Source of the DNA: Pseudomonadota bacterium
GTDB lineage: Bacteria; Myxococcota_A; Polyangia; Haliangiales; Haliangiaceae
Direction of reading: 5' to 3'
Assembly (NCBI GenBank): GCA_023428295.1
Contig: JAEYYV010000103.1
Location: 1-64,000 of the forward strand
DNA length: 64,000 nt
Shown: one piece after another, positions 7,584 through 16,101 of the stretch
How the letters are laid out: each line of letters starts with the position of its first letter
Position numbering within the stretch: the stretch's first letter is position 1
Program-made: the position numbers and the translations under genes
The notes under the pieces: generated by a model
What the model saw: only the letters and a program-made list of their open reading frames with translations
Told to the model about the DNA's origin: nothing
The model's database searches: none

Positions 7584-9782
7584 ATGTCCGCAGTACCCCC
7601 TCTCGTTCCGTCCCACACCCAGGGAGCCGAACGAACAGAGGCTCACCCGTTGCGCGTACTCGTCGTCGATGACGATTCGTTGCAGCTTCGCGCGATCGAA
7701 CGCACGCTCCGTCGCTTCAAGCATGTCGAGCTCCGCACCGCGGACAACGCGATCGACGCGATGCTCGCGATCGGTGCGTCCAAGCCAGACGTCGTGATCC
7801 TCGACGTGTACATGCCTGGTCTCGACGGTCTCGAAGCCTGCCGTCGCATCAAAGCGAATCCGGCGACGCGCGAGATCCAGGTCGTCATGACCTCGTCGAA
7901 CTTCACCGAGGAGATCGACGCGAGCGCACGCGCCGCCGGCGCGACGTTCTCGCTGCCCAAGCCGCTCGATCTTGTCTCGCTGTTCTCTCTCGACAAACAA
8001 GTGGTCCCCCCGCCCACGGCGCGGATCGCGGCGGGTACCCTGCCACCGCCGATGGCCGACGCGAGCAGCACGCCCACGGTCCGTGGAGCGGATCTGGTGG
8101 TGAAGATGCTCGAGGAAGCCGGCGTCGACGTCGTCTTTGGCATCCCCGGCGGAGCCATCTCGCCGATCCACGACGCGCTGATCGACAGCTCGATCCGCTC
8201 GGTCACCACGCGTCACGAAGCGGGCGCGATGTTCGCCGCCGCTGCTCACGCACGCGCGACCGGCCGCCTCGCTGTCGTCGCCGTCACGTCGGGCCCCGGC
8301 GTTCTCAACTCGATGACCGGCCTCGGCACCGCGTGGTGCGATGGCGTTCCGGTGCTCCTGCTCGTCGGTGAAGTGCCGCGCGCCGCGCATGGCAAGGGCG
8401 TGCTGCAAGACGGCTCGTCGCACGGCCTGCAGATCGTCGAGATGGCGCGCCACGTGACCAAGCTCTCCGTCGAGGTTCCGCGTCCGAGCGCTCTTCCCCA
8501 CCTGCTTCGCCGCGCGATCGCCACCGCGATGTCGGGGCGCCGCGGTCCCGTGATGATGACGCTGCCCGTCGATGTCACGACCGCGCAGGTCGCTCCTCCG
8601 CGTATCGCCGGCTCGGTCTCGATGACCGGCCTCGTCGCGCCGGAGCAGATCGACGAAGTTCGCGAGCTGCTCCGTAATGCCCAGCGTCCGCTGATCCTCG
8701 TGGGCTCTGGCGTTCGCGGACACGGCGCGCCCGAGCGTCTGATCACCGTCGCCGAGCGCCTCGGCTGTCCGGTGGCCACGACGCCGAAGGGCAAGGGCGT
8801 GTTTCCCGAGAGTCATCCCCTCTCGCTCGGCGTGCTCGGTCTCGGCGGTCACCCGTCGACGCGCGAGTATCTCCGCCGCGGCTGCGACGTCCTGGTCGCG
8901 ATCGGCACGAGCCTCGGTGATCTCTCCACCGACGGCTTCACGCCGCTCCTGCAGACGGCCACGTTTGTTCACGTCGACATCGACGCGCGGCAAGTCGGCA
9001 AGAGCTACTCGCCCACGCACGCCGTCGTCGCGTCAGCCGCCGACTTCCTCGGCTCGCTCGCGGACCGGCTCGGCGAGCGTACTGTCGAGGGCGCCGTGCC
9101 GAACCTCTCGACGGGCGTCATTCGCCACGAGGTCCCAGCATCGACGCTCCCGGATCGCATCGGCTCGCGTGAAGCGATCGAGAAGCTGCAGTCGATGTTG
9201 CCCGGCGACACGATCTACACCGTCGACTCCGGCGAGCACTTCATGTTCGCCACGCACTACCTGCGGATCGATCAGTCCGACGGTTACCTCGTGATGACCG
9301 GTCTCGGCTCGATGGGCCAATCGATCGGCGCAGCGATCGGCGCGCAGCTCGCTCACCCGGAACGCAAGGTCTGCGCGATCGTCGGCGATGGTTGCTTCGC
9401 GATGAACGCGTTCGAGATCGCGACGGCCGTGCAAGAGCGCTTGCCGATCCGCGTGTTCGTCTTCAACGACGAGAAGCTCGGCATGGTCGAGGACGGTCAC
9501 AAGACCATCTACGGCCGTCACCCGGACTTCGCGACGAACCCGCTGAACGTGTGCCTCGTGGCCGAGGGCCTCGGTGCGAAGACGATGCGCGTCGAGACGC
9601 TCGCCCAGCTGGACGAAGCGTACGAGCTCGTCGCGCACGCGACCGGTCCCGTGGTCATCGATGTCGCGATCGACGGCATGATCCACATGCCGAAAATCGA
9701 CCGCGTCGCTGCCATGAAGGCACAGCCAAACATCAACGCCTTCGGGATTCCGCCGAAGTCTTTCATGCGCCTGCCCAACTGA
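7584..9782 (+). CDS. Receiver domain fused to acetolactate-synthase-like ThDP enzyme
   Basis: A 732-residue fusion. Residues 23-140 are a complete receiver: acidic pocket Asp29-31, phosphoacceptor Asp74 in VILDVYMPG, Thr103 and Lys126 in LPKP. A Pro/Ala linker (about 140-165) leads to a full-length ThDP enzyme of the acetolactate synthase / pyruvate oxidase group. Its activating Glu212 is in TTRHEAGA, the central domain has LVGSGVRGHG, and the C-terminal diphosphate motif is GDGCFAMN ending at VFND. Such enzymes decarboxylate 2-oxo acids and ligate the resulting carbanion. Phosphorylation of Asp74 may control catalysis; that is inference. The frame is continuous with no shift between the halves. 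A P450 gene starts 7 bases downstream. The product is unknown; valine/isoleucine biosynthesis is less likely given the context. Confidence 0.9.
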   Translation: MSAVPPLVPSHTQGAERTEAHPLRVLVVDDDSLQLRAIERTLRRFKHVELRTADNAIDAMLAIGASKPDVVILDVYMPGLDGLEACRRIKANPATREIQVVMTSSNFTEEIDASARAAGATFSLPKPLDLVSLFSLDKQVVPPPTARIAAGTLPPPMADASSTPTVRGADLVVKMLEEAGVDVVFGIPGGAISPIHDALIDSSIRSVTTRHEAGAMFAAAAHARATGRLAVVAVTSGPGVLNSMTGLGTAWCDGVPVLLLVGEVPRAAHGKGVLQDGSSHGLQIVEMARHVTKLSVEVPRPSALPHLLRRAIATAMSGRRGPVMMTLPVDVTTAQVAPPRIAGSVSMTGLVAPEQIDEVRELLRNAQRPLILVGSGVRGHGAPERLITVAERLGCPVATTPKGKGVFPESHPLSLGVLGLGGHPSTREYLRRGCDVLVAIGTSLGDLSTDGFTPLLQTATFVHVDIDARQVGKSYSPTHAVVASAADFLGSLADRLGERTVEGAVPNLSTGVIRHEVPASTLPDRIGSREAIEKLQSMLPGDTIYTVDSGEHFMFATHYLRIDQSDGYLVMTGLGSMGQSIGAAIGAQLAHPERKVCAIVGDGCFAMNAFEIATAVQERLPIRVFVFNDEKLGMVEDGHKTIYGRHPDFATNPLNVCLVAEGLGAKTMRVETLAQLDEAYELVAHATGPVVIDVAIDGMIHMPKIDRVAAMKAQPNINAFGIPPKSFMRLPN

Positions 9783-9789
9783 GGCTGTC

Positions 9790-10986
9790 GTGATCGATCT
9801 CGGTAGCCCGGACACCTATACGAACGGGATCCCGCACGACGTTTTCCGCGAGCTGCGGCGCACGGCGCCCGTCTCGTGGAATCCCGAGCCGAACGGCCCC
9901 GGGTTCTGGGCGGTGACGCGACACGCGGATATCCTCACGGTCCTGAAGAATCCATCGACGTTCTCCTCGCATCGCGGCAGCGCGCTCCTCGAGGATCCGC
10001 CGCCGGAGTTCCTCGCGAAGCTGCGCGAGAACATGCTCAACCGCGATCCGCCGGACCACACGAAGCTGCGCAAGCTCACGAACCACGTGTTCAGCCCGAA
10101 GCGCATCACCCTCCTCGAGCAACGGATCGCCGCGTACGCGACGCAGCTCGTCGACCAGATCGTCGAGCGAGATGCGTGCGACTTCGCCGTCGACGTCGCC
10201 GGCAAGATGCCGCTGTTCGTGATCTGCGAGATCCTCGGCGTCCCCGTCGACGATCGCGCTCGCCTCTACGCACTCACCGGACGCATGTTCGGCAGCACCA
10301 TCGCAGATCGCGCGGAGGCGATGAAGGACGGCATGCTCGCGGCAGGCGAGATGCGCGCGTACGCTGCGGAGCTCGCGGCTCGTCGCACGAGCGAACCGAG
10401 CGAGGATCTCGCGAGCGATCTGCTCGCGGCAGAGATCGATGGACGCAAGCTCACCGCCGGTGAGTTCCAAGCGTTCTTCATGCTCCTGTTCAACGCCGGC
10501 GCCGACACCACGCGCTCGCTGTTGTGCTACGGGCTCGACCTGCTCGTGCGACATCCCGCGTCGCTCGCACGCGTGCAGAGCGATCTGTCACTCCTTCCCG
10601 CGAGCATCGAAGAGATGCTGCGCTACGAGCCCGCGGTGATCCAGTTCCGCCGCACGGCGACCATGGACACCGAGCTCGCCGGCACGAACATCGAGAGTGG
10701 GGCAAAGGTCGTGGTGTTCTTCCCGTCGGCGAACCGCGACGAGGACGTCTTCCCCGATCCGGATCGCTTCGACATCCAGCGAACGCCAAATCATCACCTC
10801 GCGTTCGGACATGGAACGCACTTCTGTCTGGGCGCGCCGCTCGCTCGCATGGAGAGCCTCGCGGTGTTTCGCGAGGTGCTCGCGCGGATCGAGCGCATCG
10901 AGCCCTCTGCGCCGCTCGCGACCTCGCGGACGAACTTCATCCGCAGCGTTCATCATCAACCGATCACCTTCAGGTGCCGAGCATGA
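9790..10986 (+). CDS. Cytochrome P450
   Basis: A 398-residue soluble bacterial P450. The I-helix oxygen-activation motif is FNAGADTTRS, ExxR is in EEMLRYEP, and the heme-binding loop is FGHGTHFCLG with the ligand Cys346. RDPPDHTKLRKL is the usual C-helix signature. P450s insert oxygen into small molecules using ferredoxin-delivered electrons; no ferredoxin or reductase gene is in the window. The start is GTG, 7 bases after the receiver-ThDP gene, and the stop overlaps the methyltransferase ATG (ATGA), so the enzymes are one transcription unit. Likely a tailoring enzyme; substrate unknown. Confidence 0.95.
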   Translation: MIDLGSPDTYTNGIPHDVFRELRRTAPVSWNPEPNGPGFWAVTRHADILTVLKNPSTFSSHRGSALLEDPPPEFLAKLRENMLNRDPPDHTKLRKLTNHVFSPKRITLLEQRIAAYATQLVDQIVERDACDFAVDVAGKMPLFVICEILGVPVDDRARLYALTGRMFGSTIADRAEAMKDGMLAAGEMRAYAAELAARRTSEPSEDLASDLLAAEIDGRKLTAGEFQAFFMLLFNAGADTTRSLLCYGLDLLVRHPASLARVQSDLSLLPASIEEMLRYEPAVIQFRRTATMDTELAGTNIESGAKVVVFFPSANRDEDVFPDPDRFDIQRTPNHHLAFGHGTHFCLGAPLARMESLAVFREVLARIERIEPSAPLATSRTNFIRSVHHQPITFRCRA

Positions 10987-12002
10987 CCACCCTCCCTCCT
11001 CCATCCGTCGGCGACGAGAGCATCTGGGCGGTGTGGATGGCTGCGTTTCACGCACCGACCCTCGTCGTCGCACACGAGCTCGGGCTGTTCACCGCGCTGC
11101 GCGACGCTGCTCTCGACGTAGACACCCTCGCCGCTCGCCTCGACATCGAGGTGCGAGCGACCGAGACCATCGCCGGTGTGATGGCGTCGCTGCAGTTCCT
11201 CGCCCTCGACAAAGGGCGCTTCTCGCTGACGGACGTGGCGCGAACCTACCTGTTGCCAGACAGCCCGTTCTTCTGGGGCGGCATGTTGCAACGCATTCGC
11301 GAGAACCCGATCGATTGCCGCAAGCTGATCGCATCGCTGCGCGCCGGAAAGGCGCAGGCGGACGCACCGCTGACCGATCTGTGGCAGGCGCCGTTGCCGC
11401 CGCCGGAGGTGCTCGTCCGCTTCACGCACGCGATGCACGCGCACTCGTTCGCGCTCGCGATGCGCGTCGTGCCGCGGTTCGTGCTTCCACGCGGCGTTCG
11501 CATGCTCGACGTGGCCGGCGGTTCGGGGAGCTACTCGATCGCGACCACGATCCACGATCCCACTGCACGCTGCACCGTGCTCGACCTCCCGCCGGTCTGT
11601 CCCGTGACGCGCGAGTACGCGACCGGTCACGGCGTCGGCGAACGCGTGGAGACCGTCGCGGCCAACATGTTCACCGACGCGTGGCCGACAGGGCACGACT
11701 GCATCTTCATGGCGGACATCTTCCACGACTGGAACGATGCACGGTGCCGCCTCCTCACGTCGCGGGCGTTCGACGCTCTCACGAGCGGCGGAAAGATCCT
11801 GCTCCACGAGATGCCGCTCGCGGAGACCAAGGACGGGCCGCCCGGCGCCATCGCGTACTCGATGATCATGGTGTTCGTCACCGAGGGCCGTCAGCGCAGC
11901 GAGAGCGAGCTGCACGCGATCTTGCGCGACGCGGGCTTCGAACACGTCCGCACGATTCCCACCGCCAATGGGTACGCGCTGATCGAGGCGTCGAAGCCAT
12001 AA
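10983..12002 (+). CDS. O-methyltransferase (dimerising, plant-type SAM family)
   Basis: A 339-residue methyltransferase of the class with an N-terminal winged-helix dimerisation domain (residues 1-110, with VVAHELGLFTALRD) and a C-terminal SAM domain. Motif I is LDVAGGSGSYS, and FMADIFHDWNDAR contains the His that usually acts as the general base in O-methylation. Relatives methylate hydroxyl groups on polyketides, phenols and similar compounds. The ATG overlaps the P450 stop by four bases; the upstream extension of the open frame is the P450 gene in another frame. Together with the P450, the context points to hydroxylation followed by methylation of one product, which is inference. Confidence 0.9.
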   Translation: MTTLPPPSVGDESIWAVWMAAFHAPTLVVAHELGLFTALRDAALDVDTLAARLDIEVRATETIAGVMASLQFLALDKGRFSLTDVARTYLLPDSPFFWGGMLQRIRENPIDCRKLIASLRAGKAQADAPLTDLWQAPLPPPEVLVRFTHAMHAHSFALAMRVVPRFVLPRGVRMLDVAGGSGSYSIATTIHDPTARCTVLDLPPVCPVTREYATGHGVGERVETVAANMFTDAWPTGHDCIFMADIFHDWNDARCRLLTSRAFDALTSGGKILLHEMPLAETKDGPPGAIAYSMIMVFVTEGRQRSESELHAILRDAGFEHVRTIPTANGYALIEASKP

Positions 12003-12060
12003 CGCTCGATGGAGCGGTTGCGGTCCCTCGGGTGATCGACCAACCTTGCCGCCGAGTACC

Positions 12061-13113
12061 ATGAGCATCGGCATCCTAGACATCGGCGTTCACCTCCCCA
12101 GCGACGTCCGCAGTAACTCCTGGTGGAATGCCGAGGTGGTCGCCGGGTGGAGCGCTCGGAGACGACAACCACCGCCACTGGCGCACGACGTCTCGGAGAC
12201 GGGGCGACAGATCCTCGCGGCGATGCGGGCGCAGGCACCGGATCCGTTTCAAGGCAGCTCCCTCCGCCACGTGATCTCCCGAGACGCGTCGTCGACGGAC
12301 ATCGAGGCGATCGCGGCTCGCGATGCGATCACGCGCGCCAACATCTCCATCGACGAGATCGATCTCCTCCTCACGCACACCGTAGCGCCGCAGTTCTGGC
12401 TCACGAACTCCGCAGCCAAGCTCCACCACGCGCTCGGACTGCGTCCCGAGTGCTTCGCACTGCAGGTGGAGTCCGCTGCGTACTCGTTCCTGTCACAGCT
12501 CGAGATCGCCCACGCGATGATCGCCTCGGGCCGCGCACGAACGGCGCTCCTCGTGCAGTCCTCGGCGGCGACGCGCATGATCGACGCCGACGATCCCGAC
12601 GCGCCGTACTTCGGCGACGGAGCAACGGCGGTACTAATAGGCAACGTGAGCACTCGCGGCATCCGCTCGTCCATTCACTACACCGATGGCCGCTACCCCA
12701 ACACGGTCGTCGCGGGGGTCCCAGGCGGGCAGTGGTTCGAGGGCCGTTCCACGATTCACGTCAGCGATCCCGTGGGGTTGCGCGACGTTCTTCTGCAAAC
12801 GGTCGATCTTTGCAAACTGAGTGTCGATGCCGTCCTGGAACGGTCGAGTCTTCATGCAGCGGATGTTCGGCTCTTCTGTATCCACCAGGGCACAGCATGG
12901 CTGCGTCGCATCGCGCAAACGGCATGCGGGCTCGAGCACGCCGCGACGATCGATACATTTCCGACCACCGGATATCTGTTCTCGTCCATCATCCCTCTTC
13001 AGCTCCGCGCCGCAACGGACAGCCAACTCGTGTCTCGAGGAGACCAGGTGCTGTTGTTCGGGGGAGGAACAGGGATGACCTACGGCGCGACCGTGATCGA
13101 GTGGGGTCGATGA
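12061..13113 (+). CDS. KAS III / FabH-like thiolase-fold protein lacking catalytic Cys and Asn
   Basis: A 350-residue thiolase-fold protein that aligns with FabH end to end: N-terminal GILDIGVHLP, FGDGATAVLIG, IHQGTAWLRRIA and C-terminal LLFGGGTGMTYGA. By eye against E. coli FabH, the catalytic Cys of the VAAACAGF motif falls on Ala140 (VESAAYSF). The active-site His is kept (His275), and the Asn of HGNTS falls on Tyr305 (TGYLF). It cannot use the ordinary Cys acyl-transfer mechanism. It could be a partner subunit, an acyl-binding scaffold, or an enzyme with changed chemistry. I use ATG 12061, which gives the normal FabH N-terminus; TTG 12046 is possible. Its stop overlaps the ATG of a sensor kinase (ATGA). 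Confidence 0.88.
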   Translation: MSIGILDIGVHLPSDVRSNSWWNAEVVAGWSARRRQPPPLAHDVSETGRQILAAMRAQAPDPFQGSSLRHVISRDASSTDIEAIAARDAITRANISIDEIDLLLTHTVAPQFWLTNSAAKLHHALGLRPECFALQVESAAYSFLSQLEIAHAMIASGRARTALLVQSSAATRMIDADDPDAPYFGDGATAVLIGNVSTRGIRSSIHYTDGRYPNTVVAGVPGGQWFEGRSTIHVSDPVGLRDVLLQTVDLCKLSVDAVLERSSLHAADVRLFCIHQGTAWLRRIAQTACGLEHAATIDTFPTTGYLFSSIIPLQLRAATDSQLVSRGDQVLLFGGGTGMTYGATVIEWGR

Positions 13114-16052
13114 ACGAAGTCTCGTGCAAGGTGTTCCCGATCCTCTTCCGTCCACTCGAACGGAAGGGCATCGCGTTGGAGCAGATCGTGGTGGGCTCGA
13201 CGGTGCCCGCCAACAAGCTGCTCGACAAGAAGGCGCGCATCGACTGGGCCGACTACGTCGTGATCATGCGCAACGTCCGCACGCACTTCACCGACGAGGA
13301 GTACATCGAGCTCGGTCGCGAGTACATGCGCTCCCCCGGCCTCAAGTTCGCGTTCGTGATCGCGCGTCTGATGTTCTCGGCGATGGACTTCTATCGCTGG
13401 ATGAACAAGCCCCGCGATGGCGTCGGAAACCAGATGTTCACGTGCATCATGCCGACGCACCGAGAGCCGGCCCCCAACGAGATCGAGATGGATCTCGAGG
13501 TGAAGGAAGGTCTCGAGATCGTCTGGGACTTCTTTCTGATCTCCAAGGGCAACATGGAGGAGCTGCCCAAGCTCCTCGGCCTGCCGCGCTCGCAGGTCAC
13601 GCTCACGCGCATTCCGCGCGGGGCGCGCTATCACATCAAGGTCCCGCAAGGGATCCCGTTCTTCGCGAAGATCTGGCGGTTCCTCACCAAGCCGTTCTTC
13701 CGGCGAGACGCGGCGAAAGAGCTCAAGGCGGCTCACGAGAGCTTGCTCGAGCGCTACGAGGAGCTCGAGAGCGCGCAGATGAAGCTCGACCGTCAGGCGG
13801 CGCAGCTTCGAACAGCACACTCCATCAACGAGATCGTCCAGCGCGATGTGAACGTCGACCAGATGCTCGCGACGGTCGCCAGAGCGCTCGTCGTCGAGGG
13901 TGGCTTCACCTGGGCCGAGGTCTCCGCGGTGAGCTACGACGGCACCGCCGAGCACGGCACCAAGTCGGCGCAGCCGATCATCGTTCGCGCGCTCGAAGGA
14001 CGCGGTGGCGAGAAGGTCGGCTCTCTGTCCGTGACGCCGGCGACAGGTGCCGAGGCGGCGGAGCGTGAAGCTCTCCTCGAGTTCGTCACGCCCTCGCTCG
14101 CCATCGCGCTCGAGAACGCGGTGTATCGCACGGGCTTGGAGAAGCTGGTGGACGAGCGTACGCGCGAGCTGCGCGAAGCACAGAGCGCGCGAGAGAAGTT
14201 CTTCGGCAACGTCAGCCACGAGATCCGCACGCCGCTGTCGATCGTCTTGCTCGCTGTCGGCGATATCGAGAAGCGGGCCAAGGACAAGATGGACGCGCGC
14301 GCACAAGCCGCGCTCGGCTCCATTCACGATTCCGCGCGCAAGCTGCTGAGGCTCGTCGACGAGTTGCTGCTCCTCGCCGCGGGTCAGGAGGGCAAGCTCG
14401 CGCTCTCGCCGGAGGCGACGAACCTGAGCGCGTTGGTCTCGAGCCTCATCTCGGCGTGGACGCCCGCCGCGGAAGAAGCGGGCTTGACCATCTCCGCGCG
14501 CGTTCCGCGGCCGGTGACCGCAAAGGTCGATCCCACGGCGATCGAGCGCGTGCTGACGAACCTCGTGTCGAACGCGGTGAAGTACACGCCGCGCGGCGGC
14601 TCCGTCGAGATAGAGCTCGTCGAAGAGGACGGGATCCGCATCTCGGTGCTCGATAACGGCAAGGGCATCAGCGATGACCTCATGAAGCGGCTGTTCGGTC
14701 GCTTCGAGCGCGCGGAAGGCGAGCATCGCAAGATCACCGGCACGGGCATCGGGCTGTCGCTCGTGAAGCAGCTCGTAGAGCAGCACGGTGGCACCGTCCA
14801 AGCGGTCGCCCGCCCGGGCGGTGGCACCGAGATGCGCGTTCGCCTGCCGGCATCCGTCGTGCTGACACAAACAACAACCGGGCCGATCCTGCGCCTCGTC
14901 GAGCACGCGAAGCCCAAGGTCCAGCAGCCTACGCTCGCGATCGCTGCGCCGGACGAGGTCGCGAAGGGCACGATCCTCGTCGCCGAGGATGATCCCCGCC
15001 TCGCGAACATGATCGCGGAGCTGCTCTCCGACGAGTACATCGTGCGTGTCGCCAACGACGGCGCATCGGCGCTCGAGCTCGCGAAGCAGCACCAACCCAA
15101 TCTGCTGATCACGGACATCGACATGCCGATCATGGACGGCATCGAGCTGTCCAAGCGGTTCCGCGAAGTGATGAACGATCGCCTCGCGCCGATCATCATC
15201 TTGTCCGCGGTGCTCGATCTCGGCACGCGCGTGGCCGGCTTCGACGCAGGCGCCGTGGACTACGTGACCAAGCCCTTCGATCCGACCGAGTTGCGCGCGC
15301 GCGTTCGCTCGCAGTTCCGCCACCGCGATCTCGCGGTCAAGCTACATCGCGCGGAGCAGCTGTCGACGCTGAGCGTGCTCACGTCGGGCCTCGCGCACGA
15401 GCTCCGCAACCCGGCGAACGGCGTGGTCAACGCGATCGAGCCGCTCAAGATGCTGATGCCTGCCGAGCTCATGAAGCCGGGGGAACCGATCGGCGAGCTC
15501 ATCGAGGTCATGGGCGAGTGCGCGGCGCAGATCAACACGCTGTCGAAGCAGCTGCTCGGTTTCCGCGACCACGAGACAAACCTCCAGCTCCGCGACGCGA
15601 GCATTCGGGAGGTCATCGACCGCGCCATCTCCATCTGCCGGCCGGCTCTGGAGGGCGTGGAGCTGCGAATCGACGTCCCGCGCAGCCTCCGCGTGCGATG
15701 TGCGCCTCCATTGCTCGCGCAGGTGTTCACGAACTTGCTGGAGAACGGTGCGCACGCCGCAGGCAAGGGCGGCTGGATCCAGGTGTCGATCGCCGAAACA
15801 GACGAGCAGGTCTCGATCATCGTGGGCGACAGCGGTCCCGGCGTGCCTGCCGGGATGCGAAGCAAAATCTTCGAGCCGTTTTTCACGACGAAAGCGCAGG
15901 GCGTCGGGACCGGGCTGGGGCTGCCGGTGTCGCGCGAGATCATGATCCGTCACGGCGGTACGCTGGACGTCCAGGATCGCGGCACGACCTCGGTCTTCGT
16001 CGTACAGTTGCCCCGCCACACCCCAGTGGACTCGGCGGCGCGTGTTGGGTGA
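13110..16052 (+). CDS. Double histidine kinase: sensor domain-GAF-kinase-receiver-kinase
   Basis: A 980-residue soluble protein. Residues 1-190 form an alpha-helical domain I do not firmly recognise; it resembles the N-terminal ligand-binding region of some AraC-type regulators. A short coiled coil (about 200-235) and a GAF-like segment follow. Kinase 1 has His in GNVSHEIRTPLS and ATPase boxes NLVSNAVKYT, DNGKGI and GTGIGLS. A receiver follows (ILVAEDD, acceptor Asp in LITDIDMP, Lys in VTKPFD). Kinase 2 has His in GLAHELRNPANG and boxes NLLENGAHA, DSGPGVP, FEPFFTTK and GTGLGLP. Two complete transmitters around one receiver is uncommon. The ATG overlaps the KAS III-like stop, so sensor and enzyme are translationally coupled. 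Confidence 0.9.
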   Translation: MNEVSCKVFPILFRPLERKGIALEQIVVGSTVPANKLLDKKARIDWADYVVIMRNVRTHFTDEEYIELGREYMRSPGLKFAFVIARLMFSAMDFYRWMNKPRDGVGNQMFTCIMPTHREPAPNEIEMDLEVKEGLEIVWDFFLISKGNMEELPKLLGLPRSQVTLTRIPRGARYHIKVPQGIPFFAKIWRFLTKPFFRRDAAKELKAAHESLLERYEELESAQMKLDRQAAQLRTAHSINEIVQRDVNVDQMLATVARALVVEGGFTWAEVSAVSYDGTAEHGTKSAQPIIVRALEGRGGEKVGSLSVTPATGAEAAEREALLEFVTPSLAIALENAVYRTGLEKLVDERTRELREAQSAREKFFGNVSHEIRTPLSIVLLAVGDIEKRAKDKMDARAQAALGSIHDSARKLLRLVDELLLLAAGQEGKLALSPEATNLSALVSSLISAWTPAAEEAGLTISARVPRPVTAKVDPTAIERVLTNLVSNAVKYTPRGGSVEIELVEEDGIRISVLDNGKGISDDLMKRLFGRFERAEGEHRKITGTGIGLSLVKQLVEQHGGTVQAVARPGGGTEMRVRLPASVVLTQTTTGPILRLVEHAKPKVQQPTLAIAAPDEVAKGTILVAEDDPRLANMIAELLSDEYIVRVANDGASALELAKQHQPNLLITDIDMPIMDGIELSKRFREVMNDRLAPIIILSAVLDLGTRVAGFDAGAVDYVTKPFDPTELRARVRSQFRHRDLAVKLHRAEQLSTLSVLTSGLAHELRNPANGVVNAIEPLKMLMPAELMKPGEPIGELIEVMGECAAQINTLSKQLLGFRDHETNLQLRDASIREVIDRAISICRPALEGVELRIDVPRSLRVRCAPPLLAQVFTNLLENGAHAAGKGGWIQVSIAETDEQVSIIVGDSGPGVPAGMRSKIFEPFFTTKAQGVGTGLGLPVSREIMIRHGGTLDVQDRGTTSVFVVQLPRHTPVDSAARVG

Positions 16053-16101
16053 TGCTCGATCTCAAGTTCCTAGGCAACGTTCCTACGCACAGTTCCACTG
16101 A

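Noticed and set aside
13080..15323. Long minus-strand open frame (747 codons) opposite the double kinase gene
   Set aside because: Arg/Glu/His-rich with no motifs, and exactly antisense to a gene with clear kinase motifs; a normal shadow in GC-rich DNA.
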